Shown one piece after another: positions 1 to 5,081 of a DNA stretch of 5,081 nucleotides; the first letter of the stretch is position 1; the number at the start of each line of letters is the position of its first letter. The notes below the pieces were generated by a model, which saw nothing but the letters and a program-made list of their open reading frames with translations, had not been told where the DNA came from and did not search any database. The DNA is from CAG-841 sp963656825 (GTDB lineage: Bacteria; Bacillota; Clostridia; Oscillospirales; CAG-272): NCBI GenBank assembly GCA_963656825.1, contig CAVKJG010000072.1, positions 1-5,081 on the forward strand, given 5' to 3'. The position numbers and the translations under genes are program-made.

Positions 1-18
1 GTTTATACTGCAACCCAT
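1..18 (-). CDS. Start of a divergent gene, cut by the left edge
   Basis: Read on the minus strand, an ATG at 18-16 is preceded by GGAGG (28-24) with a 5-base spacer, and the frame stays open to base 1, giving M-G-C-S-I-N. Only six codons are visible, so no product can be named. The case for a real gene is the strong ribosome binding site, the AT-rich upstream region and a TATAAT on the same strand at 77-72. It would be divergent from gap. A chance match of ribosome binding site plus ATG is possible. Confidence 0.45.
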
Positions 19-23
19 ATCTA

Positions 24-28
24 CCTCC
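24..28 (-). promoter_or_regulatory. Ribosome binding site of the left-edge gene
   Basis: The minus strand reads GGAGGTAGATATG. The GGAGG core is a full match to the anti-Shine-Dalgarno sequence, and the 5-base gap to the ATG is at the short end of the usual range. It is the main evidence that the ATG at 18 is a true start. Confidence 0.45.
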
Positions 29-71
29 GAACAAATGTTATTTTTTATCATATTGCCTGTTACATTTATAT

Positions 72-77
72 ATTATA
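72..77 (-). promoter_or_regulatory. Possible -10 box of the divergent left-edge gene
   Basis: The minus strand reads TATAAT exactly at 77-72, about 55 bases upstream of the ATG at 18. No good -35 box stands 16-18 bases further upstream (the 17-base position reads CGATAT), so the promoter would be weak or need an activator. The surrounding sequence is very AT-rich, so a chance match is quite possible. Confidence 0.3.
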
Positions 78-81
78 TGCC

Positions 82-101
82 GCGATATCAGAAAATATCG
101 C
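82..101. promoter_or_regulatory. Inverted repeat, candidate operator
   Basis: GCGATAT (82-88), a 6-base spacer, then ATATCGC (95-101) form a perfect 7-bp inverted repeat. There is no T run after it on the plus strand, so it does not look like a terminator. It covers the place where the -35 region of a minus-strand promoter with the TATAAT at 77-72 would lie, which suits a repressor site for the divergent gene. The regulator is unknown; the role is inference from position and symmetry only. Confidence 0.3.
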
Positions 102-172
102 CAAAAACACGCGCCCGAAGCGCTTTTACTTTGTAAAGATTAAAAAATCCTGAAAAATTTTTATATTTGGTA

Positions 173-201
173 TTGTAAAACGCGTGATTTTAAGTTAAAA
201 T
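173..201 (+). promoter_or_regulatory. Sigma-A-type promoter of gap
   Basis: TTGTAA (173-178) and TAAAAT (196-201) are separated by exactly 17 bases and each matches the consensus at 4-5 of 6 positions. Runs of A and T at about 141-170 just upstream could act as an UP element, fitting a highly expressed glycolytic gene. Transcription would start near 208, giving a leader of roughly 64 bases. Confidence 0.6.
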
Positions 202-210
202 AAATTTGTA

Positions 211-226
211 TGGAAAAGTATTTCCA
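211..226 (+). promoter_or_regulatory. Short inverted repeat at the gap transcription start
   Basis: TGGAAA (211-216), four bases, then TTTCCA (221-226). It begins about 3 bases after the predicted transcription start of gap. It could be a repressor site or a small 5' stabilising hairpin in the gap leader. A 6-bp arm is short, so its significance is uncertain. Confidence 0.25.
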
Positions 227-271
227 CAGCAATTTTCAGAAAAATCTAAATAATTACGGAGGATTTTTATC

Positions 272-1342
272 ATGGCAGTAAAAGTTGCTATCAACGGTTT
301 CGGCAGAATCGGTCGTCTCGCTTTCAGACAGATGTTCGGCGCAGAGGGTTACGAAGTAGTAGCCATCAACGACCTTACAAGCCCCGCAATGCTTGCTCAT
401 CTTCTCAAATATGACACGGCTCAGGGCGGATACTGCGGCAGAATCGGTGAAAACACACACACAATTTCTTCAAAGGAACCCGTTCTTGCTGAAGACGGCA
501 AGACAGTTGTCACTCCCGGCTCCATCACGGTAGACGGCAAGGAAATCACAATCTACGCGATGCCCAAGGCTCAGGATCTTCCCTGGAAGGCTCTCGACGT
601 TGACGTAGTTCTCGAATGCACGGGCTTCTATTGCTCAAAGGCTAAATCTCAGGCTCACATCGACGCAGGCGCAAAGAAAGTCGTTATTTCCGCTCCCGCA
701 GGCAACGACCTTCCCACAATCGTATTCAGCGTAAACGAAAAGACTCTTACAAAGGACGATACAATCATTTCCGCTGCTTCCTGCACAACAAACTGCCTCG
801 CTCCCATGGCTAAGGCTCTCAACGATTATGCTCCCATTCAGAGTGGTATCATGAGCACTATCCACGCTTACACGGGCGACCAGATGATTCTCGACGGTCC
901 TCACAGAAAGGGCGACCTCAGAAGAGCAAGAGCAGGCGCTGCAAACATCGTTCCCAACTCCACGGGGGCAGCCAAGGCTATCGGTCTTGTTATTCCCGAG
1001 CTCAACGGCAAGCTCATAGGCTCCGCACAGAGAGTTCCCGTTCCGACAGGCTCCACAACAATCCTTACGGCTGTTGTTAAAGGCAAAGACGTAACAAAGG
1101 ACGGCATCAACGCCGCTATGAAGGCTGCTGCTTCCGCTTCCTTCGGCTACAACGAAGATCCTATCGTTTCTTCCGACGTTATCGGCATGAGATTCGGTTC
1201 TCTCTTCGACGCTACACAGACAATGGTTTCAAAGATCGACGACGACACATATCAGGTTCAGGTAGTTTCGTGGTACGACAACGAGAACTCCTATACAAGC
1301 CAGATGGTTCGTACAATCAAATATTTCGCAGAACTCAACTGA
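272..1342 (+). CDS. gap: Glyceraldehyde-3-phosphate dehydrogenase, type I
   Basis: Cytoplasmic glycolytic enzyme that oxidises glyceraldehyde 3-phosphate with NAD and phosphate to 1,3-bisphosphoglycerate. The 356-residue protein has the Rossmann motif INGFGRIGR (7-15), Asp34 in INDL as expected for NAD preference, the active-site SAASCTTNC with catalytic Cys171, the partner His198 in STIHAYT, the RRARAGAANIVPNSTGAAKA segment (217-236) and the family C-terminus WYDNENSY (334-341). It is about 20 residues longer than the usual 330-340, mainly from an insertion around residues 60-90 in the NAD domain. The ATG follows GGAGGA (258-263) by 8 bases, and an in-frame TAA at 251-253 excludes an earlier start. 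It has its own promoter and terminator, so it is monocistronic; pgk and tpi are not next to it. Ile is almost always ATC or ATT, a sign of high expression. Family assignment is very secure. Confidence 0.98.
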   Translation: MAVKVAINGFGRIGRLAFRQMFGAEGYEVVAINDLTSPAMLAHLLKYDTAQGGYCGRIGENTHTISSKEPVLAEDGKTVVTPGSITVDGKEITIYAMPKAQDLPWKALDVDVVLECTGFYCSKAKSQAHIDAGAKKVVISAPAGNDLPTIVFSVNEKTLTKDDTIISAASCTTNCLAPMAKALNDYAPIQSGIMSTIHAYTGDQMILDGPHRKGDLRRARAGAANIVPNSTGAAKAIGLVIPELNGKLIGSAQRVPVPTGSTTILTAVVKGKDVTKDGINAAMKAAASASFGYNEDPIVSSDVIGMRFGSLFDATQTMVSKIDDDTYQVQVVSWYDNENSYTSQMVRTIKYFAELN

Positions 1343-1362
1343 GTGGCAAAAATAAAGTCAGT

Positions 1363-1393
1363 CAAAAAGGCTTCCTTTTCGGAAGCCTTTTTG
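1363..1393 (+). terminator. Rho-independent terminator of gap
   Basis: A 13-bp perfect stem (1363-1375 with 1381-1393) around a 5-base TTTTC loop, with a GGCTTCC/GGAAGCC core and a T run at 1388-1392 followed by further T-rich sequence. It lies 20 bases after the gap stop codon and separates gap from the downstream operon. Confidence 0.92.
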
Positions 1394-1398
1394 CATTT

Positions 1399-1412
1399 TG
1401 TTTGCGCAAACA
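1399..1412. promoter_or_regulatory. 14-bp perfect palindrome, LacI/CcpA-like operator candidate
   Basis: TGTTTGCGCAAACA is fully self-complementary with a central CG, the hallmark of LacI/GalR-family operators. Against the published catabolite-response element consensus WTGNNARCGNWWWCAWW I count a single mismatch (T for A at the sixth position). It ends two bases before the -35 box of the next promoter and is centred about 45 bases upstream of the predicted transcription start. There it could serve an activator such as CcpA acting from upstream, or a repressor that blocks polymerase. It is too short, and lacks an adjacent T run, to be a second terminator. The regulator is not in the window. 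Confidence 0.5.
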
Positions 1413-1414
1413 TA

Positions 1415-1443
1415 TTGAAAAAATCTTTTCGGTGTAATATAAT
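1415..1443 (+). promoter_or_regulatory. Sigma-A-type promoter of the AraM/TIM-barrel operon
   Basis: TTGAAA (1415-1420) and a perfect TATAAT (1438-1443) with the ideal 17-base spacer. Transcription should start near 1450, leaving a leader of about 33 bases before the ATG at 1483. This is the best promoter match in the window. Confidence 0.78.
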
Positions 1444-1482
1444 GTAGGCGAATATAAAAATTCACGGAGGCAACAGAACTTA

Positions 1483-2829
1483 ATGGAAAAGCAAAGAATT
1501 ACAGAGCTTCTTGAGCGCGGCAGCTTCGATTGCAAGTGCGGCCGCCATCACGATGCAAAAATAAAGGATGTGTTCATTTCATCGGGCGCGATATCGAACA
1601 TTCCCGCAATGCTTGAAAAATACGGTTGTAAAAAGGCTTTCGTCCTCGCCGACGGAAACACCTATGAAGCGGCGGGAGAGCAGGTCATCGCCGAAATAAA
1701 AAAGAGCGGACTTCCCTATTCGCTTTATGTTATGGGCAAGGAACGCATAGAGCCGGACGAGCATGCGGTAGGTTCGGTTCTTCTGCATTATGACGCGTCC
1801 TGCAATATGCTTGTCTGCATAGGCAGCGGCGTTATAAACGATATAGGTAAAATCATAGCCGAAACTGCACACATACCGTCGATTATCGTCGGCACGGCGC
1901 CCTCCATGGACGGCTACGGCTCGGGAACGTCGTCCGTCATACGCGACAATCTCAAGGTGTCGGTTGACAGTCACTGCCCCGACGTTGTCATAGGCGATCT
2001 TGACGTGCTCTGCAAAGCGCCGATGAGAATGATTCAGTCCGGCATCGGCGATATGATAGCAAAATACATAAGCATATGCGAATGGCGGATTTCCCACATA
2101 ATAAACAACGAATATTATTGCGAAGAAATCGCGGGGCTTATAATCGAAGCGCTGGACAAGGTGGTAAAGAACATCGGCAAGGTTCAGAGCCGCGACAAAG
2201 AGGCTATCAGCTCCGTAATGGAGGGCATGGTGCTTTCCGGCATTGCCGCAAACTATGCGCTTGTTTCACGTCCCGTTTCGGGAATGGAGCATTATTTTTC
2301 ACACGTCTGGGATATGCGCGGCGTTGAATTCGGCACGCCGTTCGATTTCCACGGAATTCAGTGCGGCATAGGAACGATAGATTCTCTCCGCGTTTACGAA
2401 GAAATCAAAAAAATCAAGCCGGACAAAGAAAAAGCGCTCGCTTACGCAAAGAAATTCAATTATGAAGATTGGAAGAAATTCCTTTATGCAAATCTCGGCA
2501 AAAGCGCGGACGCCATGGTCGCAAACGAAGCAAAAGAGCATAAATATGACCTTGCCGCTCACGCAAAGCGTCTTGACGTGATAATCGACAAATGGGACGA
2601 AATCCTTGCCGTTATTGATACGCTTCCCTCATCCGAATCGGTGACGGAAATGCTTAAAGTCGCCGGCGCGCCGACGACCGTCGAAGAAATAGACGTAACA
2701 AAAGAAGCGGAAAGAAACGCCTTCCTTATCACAAAGGACATAAGAGACAAATATATAGGCTCAAGACTTCTCTGGGATCTCGGCGAGCTTGACGAAGTAT
2801 GCGACAGGCTTTTCCCCGTAAATAAATAA
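1483..2829 (+). CDS. egsA: sn-glycerol-1-phosphate dehydrogenase, AraM/EgsA family
   Basis: Family members reduce dihydroxyacetone phosphate to sn-glycerol 1-phosphate with NAD(P)H in the cytoplasm, using a divalent metal (Ni or Zn); in Bacillus subtilis EgsA (AraM) supplies the substrate of PcrB for heptaprenylglyceryl phosphate. Visible motifs in this 448-residue protein are the dinucleotide-binding GSGVINDIGK (114-123), TAPSMDGYGSGTSSV (138-152), GIGDMIAKY with likely metal ligand Asp190, GMEHYFSH with His270, and DFHGIQCGIGT with His290. The N-terminal part has CKCGRHH (17-23), a Cys-x-Cys-Gly element that I recall from several bacterial relatives. It is longer than the roughly 390-residue B. 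subtilis protein, the excess being mostly in the helical C-terminal half. The ATG is the first start after an in-frame TAA (1435-1437); GGAGG (1466-1470) is 12 bases upstream, a rather long spacer. It is the first gene of an operon, 17 bases before the next. The substrate is inferred from the family, and no PcrB-like partner is visible, so a related ketose phosphate remains possible. Confidence 0.9.
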   Translation: MEKQRITELLERGSFDCKCGRHHDAKIKDVFISSGAISNIPAMLEKYGCKKAFVLADGNTYEAAGEQVIAEIKKSGLPYSLYVMGKERIEPDEHAVGSVLLHYDASCNMLVCIGSGVINDIGKIIAETAHIPSIIVGTAPSMDGYGSGTSSVIRDNLKVSVDSHCPDVVIGDLDVLCKAPMRMIQSGIGDMIAKYISICEWRISHIINNEYYCEEIAGLIIEALDKVVKNIGKVQSRDKEAISSVMEGMVLSGIAANYALVSRPVSGMEHYFSHVWDMRGVEFGTPFDFHGIQCGIGTIDSLRVYEEIKKIKPDKEKALAYAKKFNYEDWKKFLYANLGKSADAMVANEAKEHKYDLAAHAKRLDVIIDKWDEILAVIDTLPSSESVTEMLKVAGAPTTVEEIDVTKEAERNAFLITKDIRDKYIGSRLLWDLGELDEVCDRLFPVNK

Positions 2830-2846
2830 GTCAAAGGAGAGAAAAA

Positions 2847-3785
2847 ATGAAAATCTGTGTTCAGACGAATCCCATAGTGCCAAGATACGGCATAGACAAA
2901 GGCTTTGAGATGATCAAAGCGGCAGGCTTTGACGGCGTTGACTTCAATTTCGACCCGTACTGCACATACAAAGAAGTAACCGAAGGAAAGCTTCCGGACT
3001 TTTTCACCGACGAAGCAAAAAAAGAAGCCTTTATAGAAGATATGATTTCTTCAAGCAAAAAGCACGGAATTGAAATTCATCAGTGTCACGCGCCGTTCCC
3101 GTCTTACGTAAAAGACAAGCCCGAAGCAAACGAGGTGATACTCAAAGCGCTGAAGGCTTCCGTTGAGATGTGCGGCAGAGCGGGCTGCAAAATACTTGTC
3201 GTTCATCCCGCGTTCAACGGCAGCGCAAGATTTCCCACAAAGCGCAGCGAGGAATGGCAGTGGTCAATGGAGCTTTACTGCGCGCTTATTCCCGAGCTGG
3301 AAAAGTACGGGGTCACCTGTTGCCTTGAAAATATGTGGGGACAGGACTGGATAACCAAAAAGATATACTCCGCCATCTGCTCGGATATTCCCGAAGCGTG
3401 CGTATATATTGACAAGCTCAACGAAATCGCCGGCAAAAAGCTTTTCGGCTTCTGCCTTGATATAGGTCATCTCAATCTTCTCGGGCTTGATCCCGCATTT
3501 GCAATGGAGCAGCTCGGCGACAGGCTTGTGACCTTCCACATTCACGACGTAAGCGCCACGCAGGATCTGCACGTCTGCCCCTATATCGGCGTTGTCGGCT
3601 GGGAAAGATTTATTACCGGCGTAAAGGAATGCGGCTACAAGGGCGCGCTCAGCTTTGAAACGGCAAATATGGTAGCCGAGCTTTTCAAGCCCGAGGAGCT
3701 GATAATCCCCGCGCTTCACCTCGTTTACGAGGTCGGCAGATATTTCGACGACCGCATAAGCGGAAAAATACCCGAATTTCATTAA
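2847..3785 (+). CDS. Sugar phosphate isomerase/epimerase-like TIM-barrel protein
   Basis: Member of the AP-endonuclease-2/xylose-isomerase-like TIM-barrel superfamily (PF01261 type), which includes ketose 3-epimerases, hydroxypyruvate isomerase and inosose dehydratase. The 312 residues show the expected barrel pattern: AGFDGVDF (26-33), LVVHP with His120, CLENMWG with Glu161, CLDIGHLN with Asp205 and His208, FHIHD with His231, and SFETAN with Glu271. Glu161, Asp205, His231 and Glu271 fit the four metal ligands of the D-tagatose/D-psicose 3-epimerase type; the 26-residue gap between the Asp and the His equals that family's. A DLH element (240-242) stands where relatives have a conserved D-x-H loop. 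AAAGGAG (2833-2839) lies 7 bases before the ATG, and the 17-base gap from the AraM gene shows cotranscription. No signal peptide, so cytoplasmic. The exact substrate cannot be told from sequence; a keto-sugar or sugar-acid reaction linked to the upstream dehydrogenase is inference. Confidence 0.88.
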   Translation: MKICVQTNPIVPRYGIDKGFEMIKAAGFDGVDFNFDPYCTYKEVTEGKLPDFFTDEAKKEAFIEDMISSSKKHGIEIHQCHAPFPSYVKDKPEANEVILKALKASVEMCGRAGCKILVVHPAFNGSARFPTKRSEEWQWSMELYCALIPELEKYGVTCCLENMWGQDWITKKIYSAICSDIPEACVYIDKLNEIAGKKLFGFCLDIGHLNLLGLDPAFAMEQLGDRLVTFHIHDVSATQDLHVCPYIGVVGWERFITGVKECGYKGALSFETANMVAELFKPEELIIPALHLVYEVGRYFDDRISGKIPEFH

Positions 3786-3788
3786 AGC

Positions 3789-3822
3789 AAAAAACTCTTC
3801 GGCGCGCGCCGAAGAGTTTTTT
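3789..3822. terminator. Bidirectional terminator, perfect 34-bp palindrome
   Basis: Bases 3789-3805 are the exact reverse complement of 3806-3822, with CTCTTCGGCG in each arm. The plus strand ends in a 7-base T run (3817-3823), and the minus strand ends in six Ts (3794-3789). It lies 3 bases after the stop of the TIM-barrel gene and 4 bases from the stop of the convergent rhamnosidase gene, so one element can end both transcripts. Confidence 0.93.
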
Positions 3823-3826
3823 TATT

Positions 3827-5081
3827 CTATTTTTCAACCCTTTTACATTCCGCCGGAGCGTGACATACTATCTCAGCCTTTCCGCCGTCGCCGACCGTCC
3901 ATTTTATATGAATATTTCCGTGCGGCGTGGGAACATAACCGTATGCCTTCGATACTCCGCAGGCGTGAGGCGAAACCGTAAATTCCGTATATCCGGGCTT
4001 TACGGGCTTTACGCCAAGCACCTCCTCCGCTATGAATACAGCAGGCGACGCGCTCCATGCGTGCGACGCGCTTCTTCCCCACTCTCCGTTTTTCATACGG
4101 AACGCTTCGACGCAGTTTTTAAGTCCGTCGTCTATCATCGCGCCCCAATCCCTGCGGATAACTCCGAGCGCGACATCGTAAAAGCCGAGCTTATAAAGCG
4201 TTTTCAGCGTGTAATAAAGGAAGAACGGCGTTCCGATGCCGACGCGCGTTTTCGGCTGATCCGGCTTTACGTTCGAGGGCGTTCCCGAAACGTACTTCCC
4301 GTCCTTTACGGAATCGAGCAGTATTTGTTTACAGTATTCGGCGCGCTCGCCCTCCGCACAGTCATAAAGCAGAGCGAAAGTGTTCGTCTGTGCGCTTATC
4401 CTCGAAAGCGACATATAGTCGTCAAAAGAAAGTATTTCTCTGCCTTTTTCCGTGCAGAACCTGACGTACTCTTTATATGCGTATTCGTCGCGGACGGTAT
4501 CGACATAAGCGTGCTCGCTCTCATCCCAGCAATATGCGTTCACGGCGTCACGATAGGCTTTGCTCTTTTCCCTGTAAAACTCCGCCTTTTCGGCGTTTCC
4601 GAGATATTCGTGCATTTCGGCGACAGAGAAAAGCACTCCCGAAAGCATCATATTGTTTGCGGCGACCTCGCCGCAGGGCATAATGTCGTTGTCCGCCCAT
4701 TCTATAAGATTCCACGCTCCGTCTATCGAAAGAAGTCCTCTGTCGTCTGTCTGAATAAAAAATCTGTCAAAGCATTCGTCAAGATCGCGCAGATTTTTTT
4801 CGGTATTTTCACCCTTGCCGAAATGCATAAAGTGGCTTACAACCTGATTTGCCCACGAAAGCGACCATATCGGAATTCCGCCCTCGGGGAAGGTGGGAAA
4901 GCACGCGCACACAATATTTTTCTTTGCCAGAAAGCGAGGATTTTTCGTTCTGTAAATTCTTCTCACGCCGTCGTCGGTGGAATCGCCTATCATATCAAGA
5001 TATCTCTCGTCAAACTCCCTCTCCCCGAAGCACGTCATATTTACTTCTGCCGTGACCGCGGCGTCGCCCGTCCATACGTTC
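3827..5081 (-). CDS. GH78-type alpha-L-rhamnosidase, C-terminal part
   Basis: Glycoside hydrolases of this family release terminal alpha-L-rhamnose from plant glycosides, pectin side chains or other glycans by an inverting mechanism. The frame is open to the right edge, showing 417 C-terminal residues of a protein that usually has 700-1000. The visible part begins NVWTGDAAVTAEV, matching the family motif E-R-x-x-W-T-G-D; the general-acid Glu of that motif would lie two codons beyond the window. Further (alpha/alpha)6-barrel signatures are PIWSLSWANQV (70-80), GAWNLIEWAD (121-130) and TNTFALLYD (232-240). Near the end, NCVEAF (322-327) and SHAWSASPA (339-347) hold Glu325, the likely general base, and His340. 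A beta-sandwich tail follows (about 355-417), with GYVPTPHGNIHIKW typical of the C-terminal domain. The ATG at 5038 is internal, because the WTGD motif lies upstream of it. No signal peptide can be judged. It is convergent to the TIM-barrel gene and ends in TAG. Confidence 0.9.
   Translation of the reverse strand, partial: NVWTGDAAVTAEVNMTCFGEREFDERYLDMIGDSTDDGVRRIYRTKNPRFLAKKNIVCACFPTFPEGGIPIWSLSWANQVVSHFMHFGKGENTEKNLRDLDECFDRFFIQTDDRGLLSIDGAWNLIEWADNDIMPCGEVAANNMMLSGVLFSVAEMHEYLGNAEKAEFYREKSKAYRDAVNAYCWDESEHAYVDTVRDEYAYKEYVRFCTEKGREILSFDDYMSLSRISAQTNTFALLYDCAEGERAEYCKQILLDSVKDGKYVSGTPSNVKPDQPKTRVGIGTPFFLYYTLKTLYKLGFYDVALGVIRRDWGAMIDDGLKNCVEAFRMKNGEWGRSASHAWSASPAVFIAEEVLGVKPVKPGYTEFTVSPHACGVSKAYGYVPTPHGNIHIKWTVGDGGKAEIVCHAPAECKRVEK

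Noticed and set aside
1..271. Riboswitch, small RNA, tRNA, CRISPR repeat or mobile-element end in the leading intergenic region
   Set aside because: No conserved riboswitch core, cloverleaf, direct repeats or terminal inverted repeats are visible, and the predicted gap leader of about 64 bases is too short for most riboswitches.
635..1110. Two shorter minus-strand open frames (635-904 and 901-1110) inside gap
   Set aside because: Shadows of a highly biased, strongly conserved gene; no promoter, ribosome binding site or family resemblance.
1399..1412. The TGTTTGCGCAAACA palindrome as a second terminator for gap
   Set aside because: A 7-bp self-complementary arm with no loop and no following T run cannot act as an intrinsic terminator; an operator role fits better.
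1579..2097. 172-codon open frame on the minus strand inside the AraM-like gene
   Set aside because: It is fully antisense to a gene with clear family motifs, has no ribosome binding site that I could see and no recognisable protein features; it reflects the codon pattern of the sense gene.
3264..3782. 172-codon open frame on the minus strand inside the TIM-barrel gene
   Set aside because: It is antisense to a well-supported gene, starts right inside the terminator-proximal end of that gene and has no recognisable domain.
5036..5038. ATG at 5038 as the start of the rhamnosidase gene
   Set aside because: The frame stays open upstream to the window edge and encodes the conserved WTGD motif of GH78 before this ATG, so the Met is internal.
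4477..5055. Plus-strand open frames of 68 codons (4477-4683, 4849-5055) opposite the rhamnosidase gene
   Set aside because: Arg-rich low-complexity translations typical of antisense frames; no ribosome binding site or known family.

Overview
The window looks like a chromosomal segment of a low-to-mid GC Gram-positive (Bacillota), most likely an uncultured gut-type Clostridia. The reasons are strong GGAGG-type ribosome binding sites, sigma-A-like promoters, very AT-rich intergenic DNA with T-tract hairpin terminators, and the mix of genes. This taxonomic call is inference; there is no marker gene such as rRNA in the window.

Layout. The left edge (1-18, minus) shows what looks like the first six codons of a divergent gene with a good ribosome binding site; the rest lies outside. 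A 253-base AT-rich intergenic region follows. It carries a promoter for the next gene and two short inverted repeats that may be operators. Then comes gap (272-1342, plus), an NAD-type glyceraldehyde-3-phosphate dehydrogenase transcribed alone and closed by a hairpin terminator at 1363-1393. A compact promoter region (1399-1443) with a 14-bp perfect palindrome drives a two-gene operon. Its first gene is an sn-glycerol-1-phosphate dehydrogenase of the AraM/EgsA family (1483-2829). The second is a TIM-barrel sugar-phosphate isomerase/epimerase-like protein (2847-3785). A 34-bp perfect palindrome (3789-3822) flanked by A and T runs acts as a shared bidirectional terminator. Convergent to it, on the minus strand, is the C-terminal part of a GH78-type alpha-L-rhamnosidase (3827-5081), whose reading frame runs off the right edge.

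How they may work together. GAPDH is central glycolysis; its strongly selected codon use (almost no ATA for Ile) sets it apart from its ATA-rich neighbours. The AraM-like enzyme uses dihydroxyacetone phosphate, a triose phosphate one step from the GAPDH substrate. Its partner has the metal-binding pattern of ketose epimerases and related isomerases. The rhamnosidase releases L-rhamnose from plant or host glycans, and rhamnose breakdown yields dihydroxyacetone phosphate, so a link to carbohydrate use is plausible but unproven. The most interesting points are the AraM plus TIM-barrel pair, for which I cannot name a pathway, and the LacI/CcpA-like palindrome just upstream of its promoter. I do not see a clear previously undescribed system; most of the window is recognisable metabolic genes.
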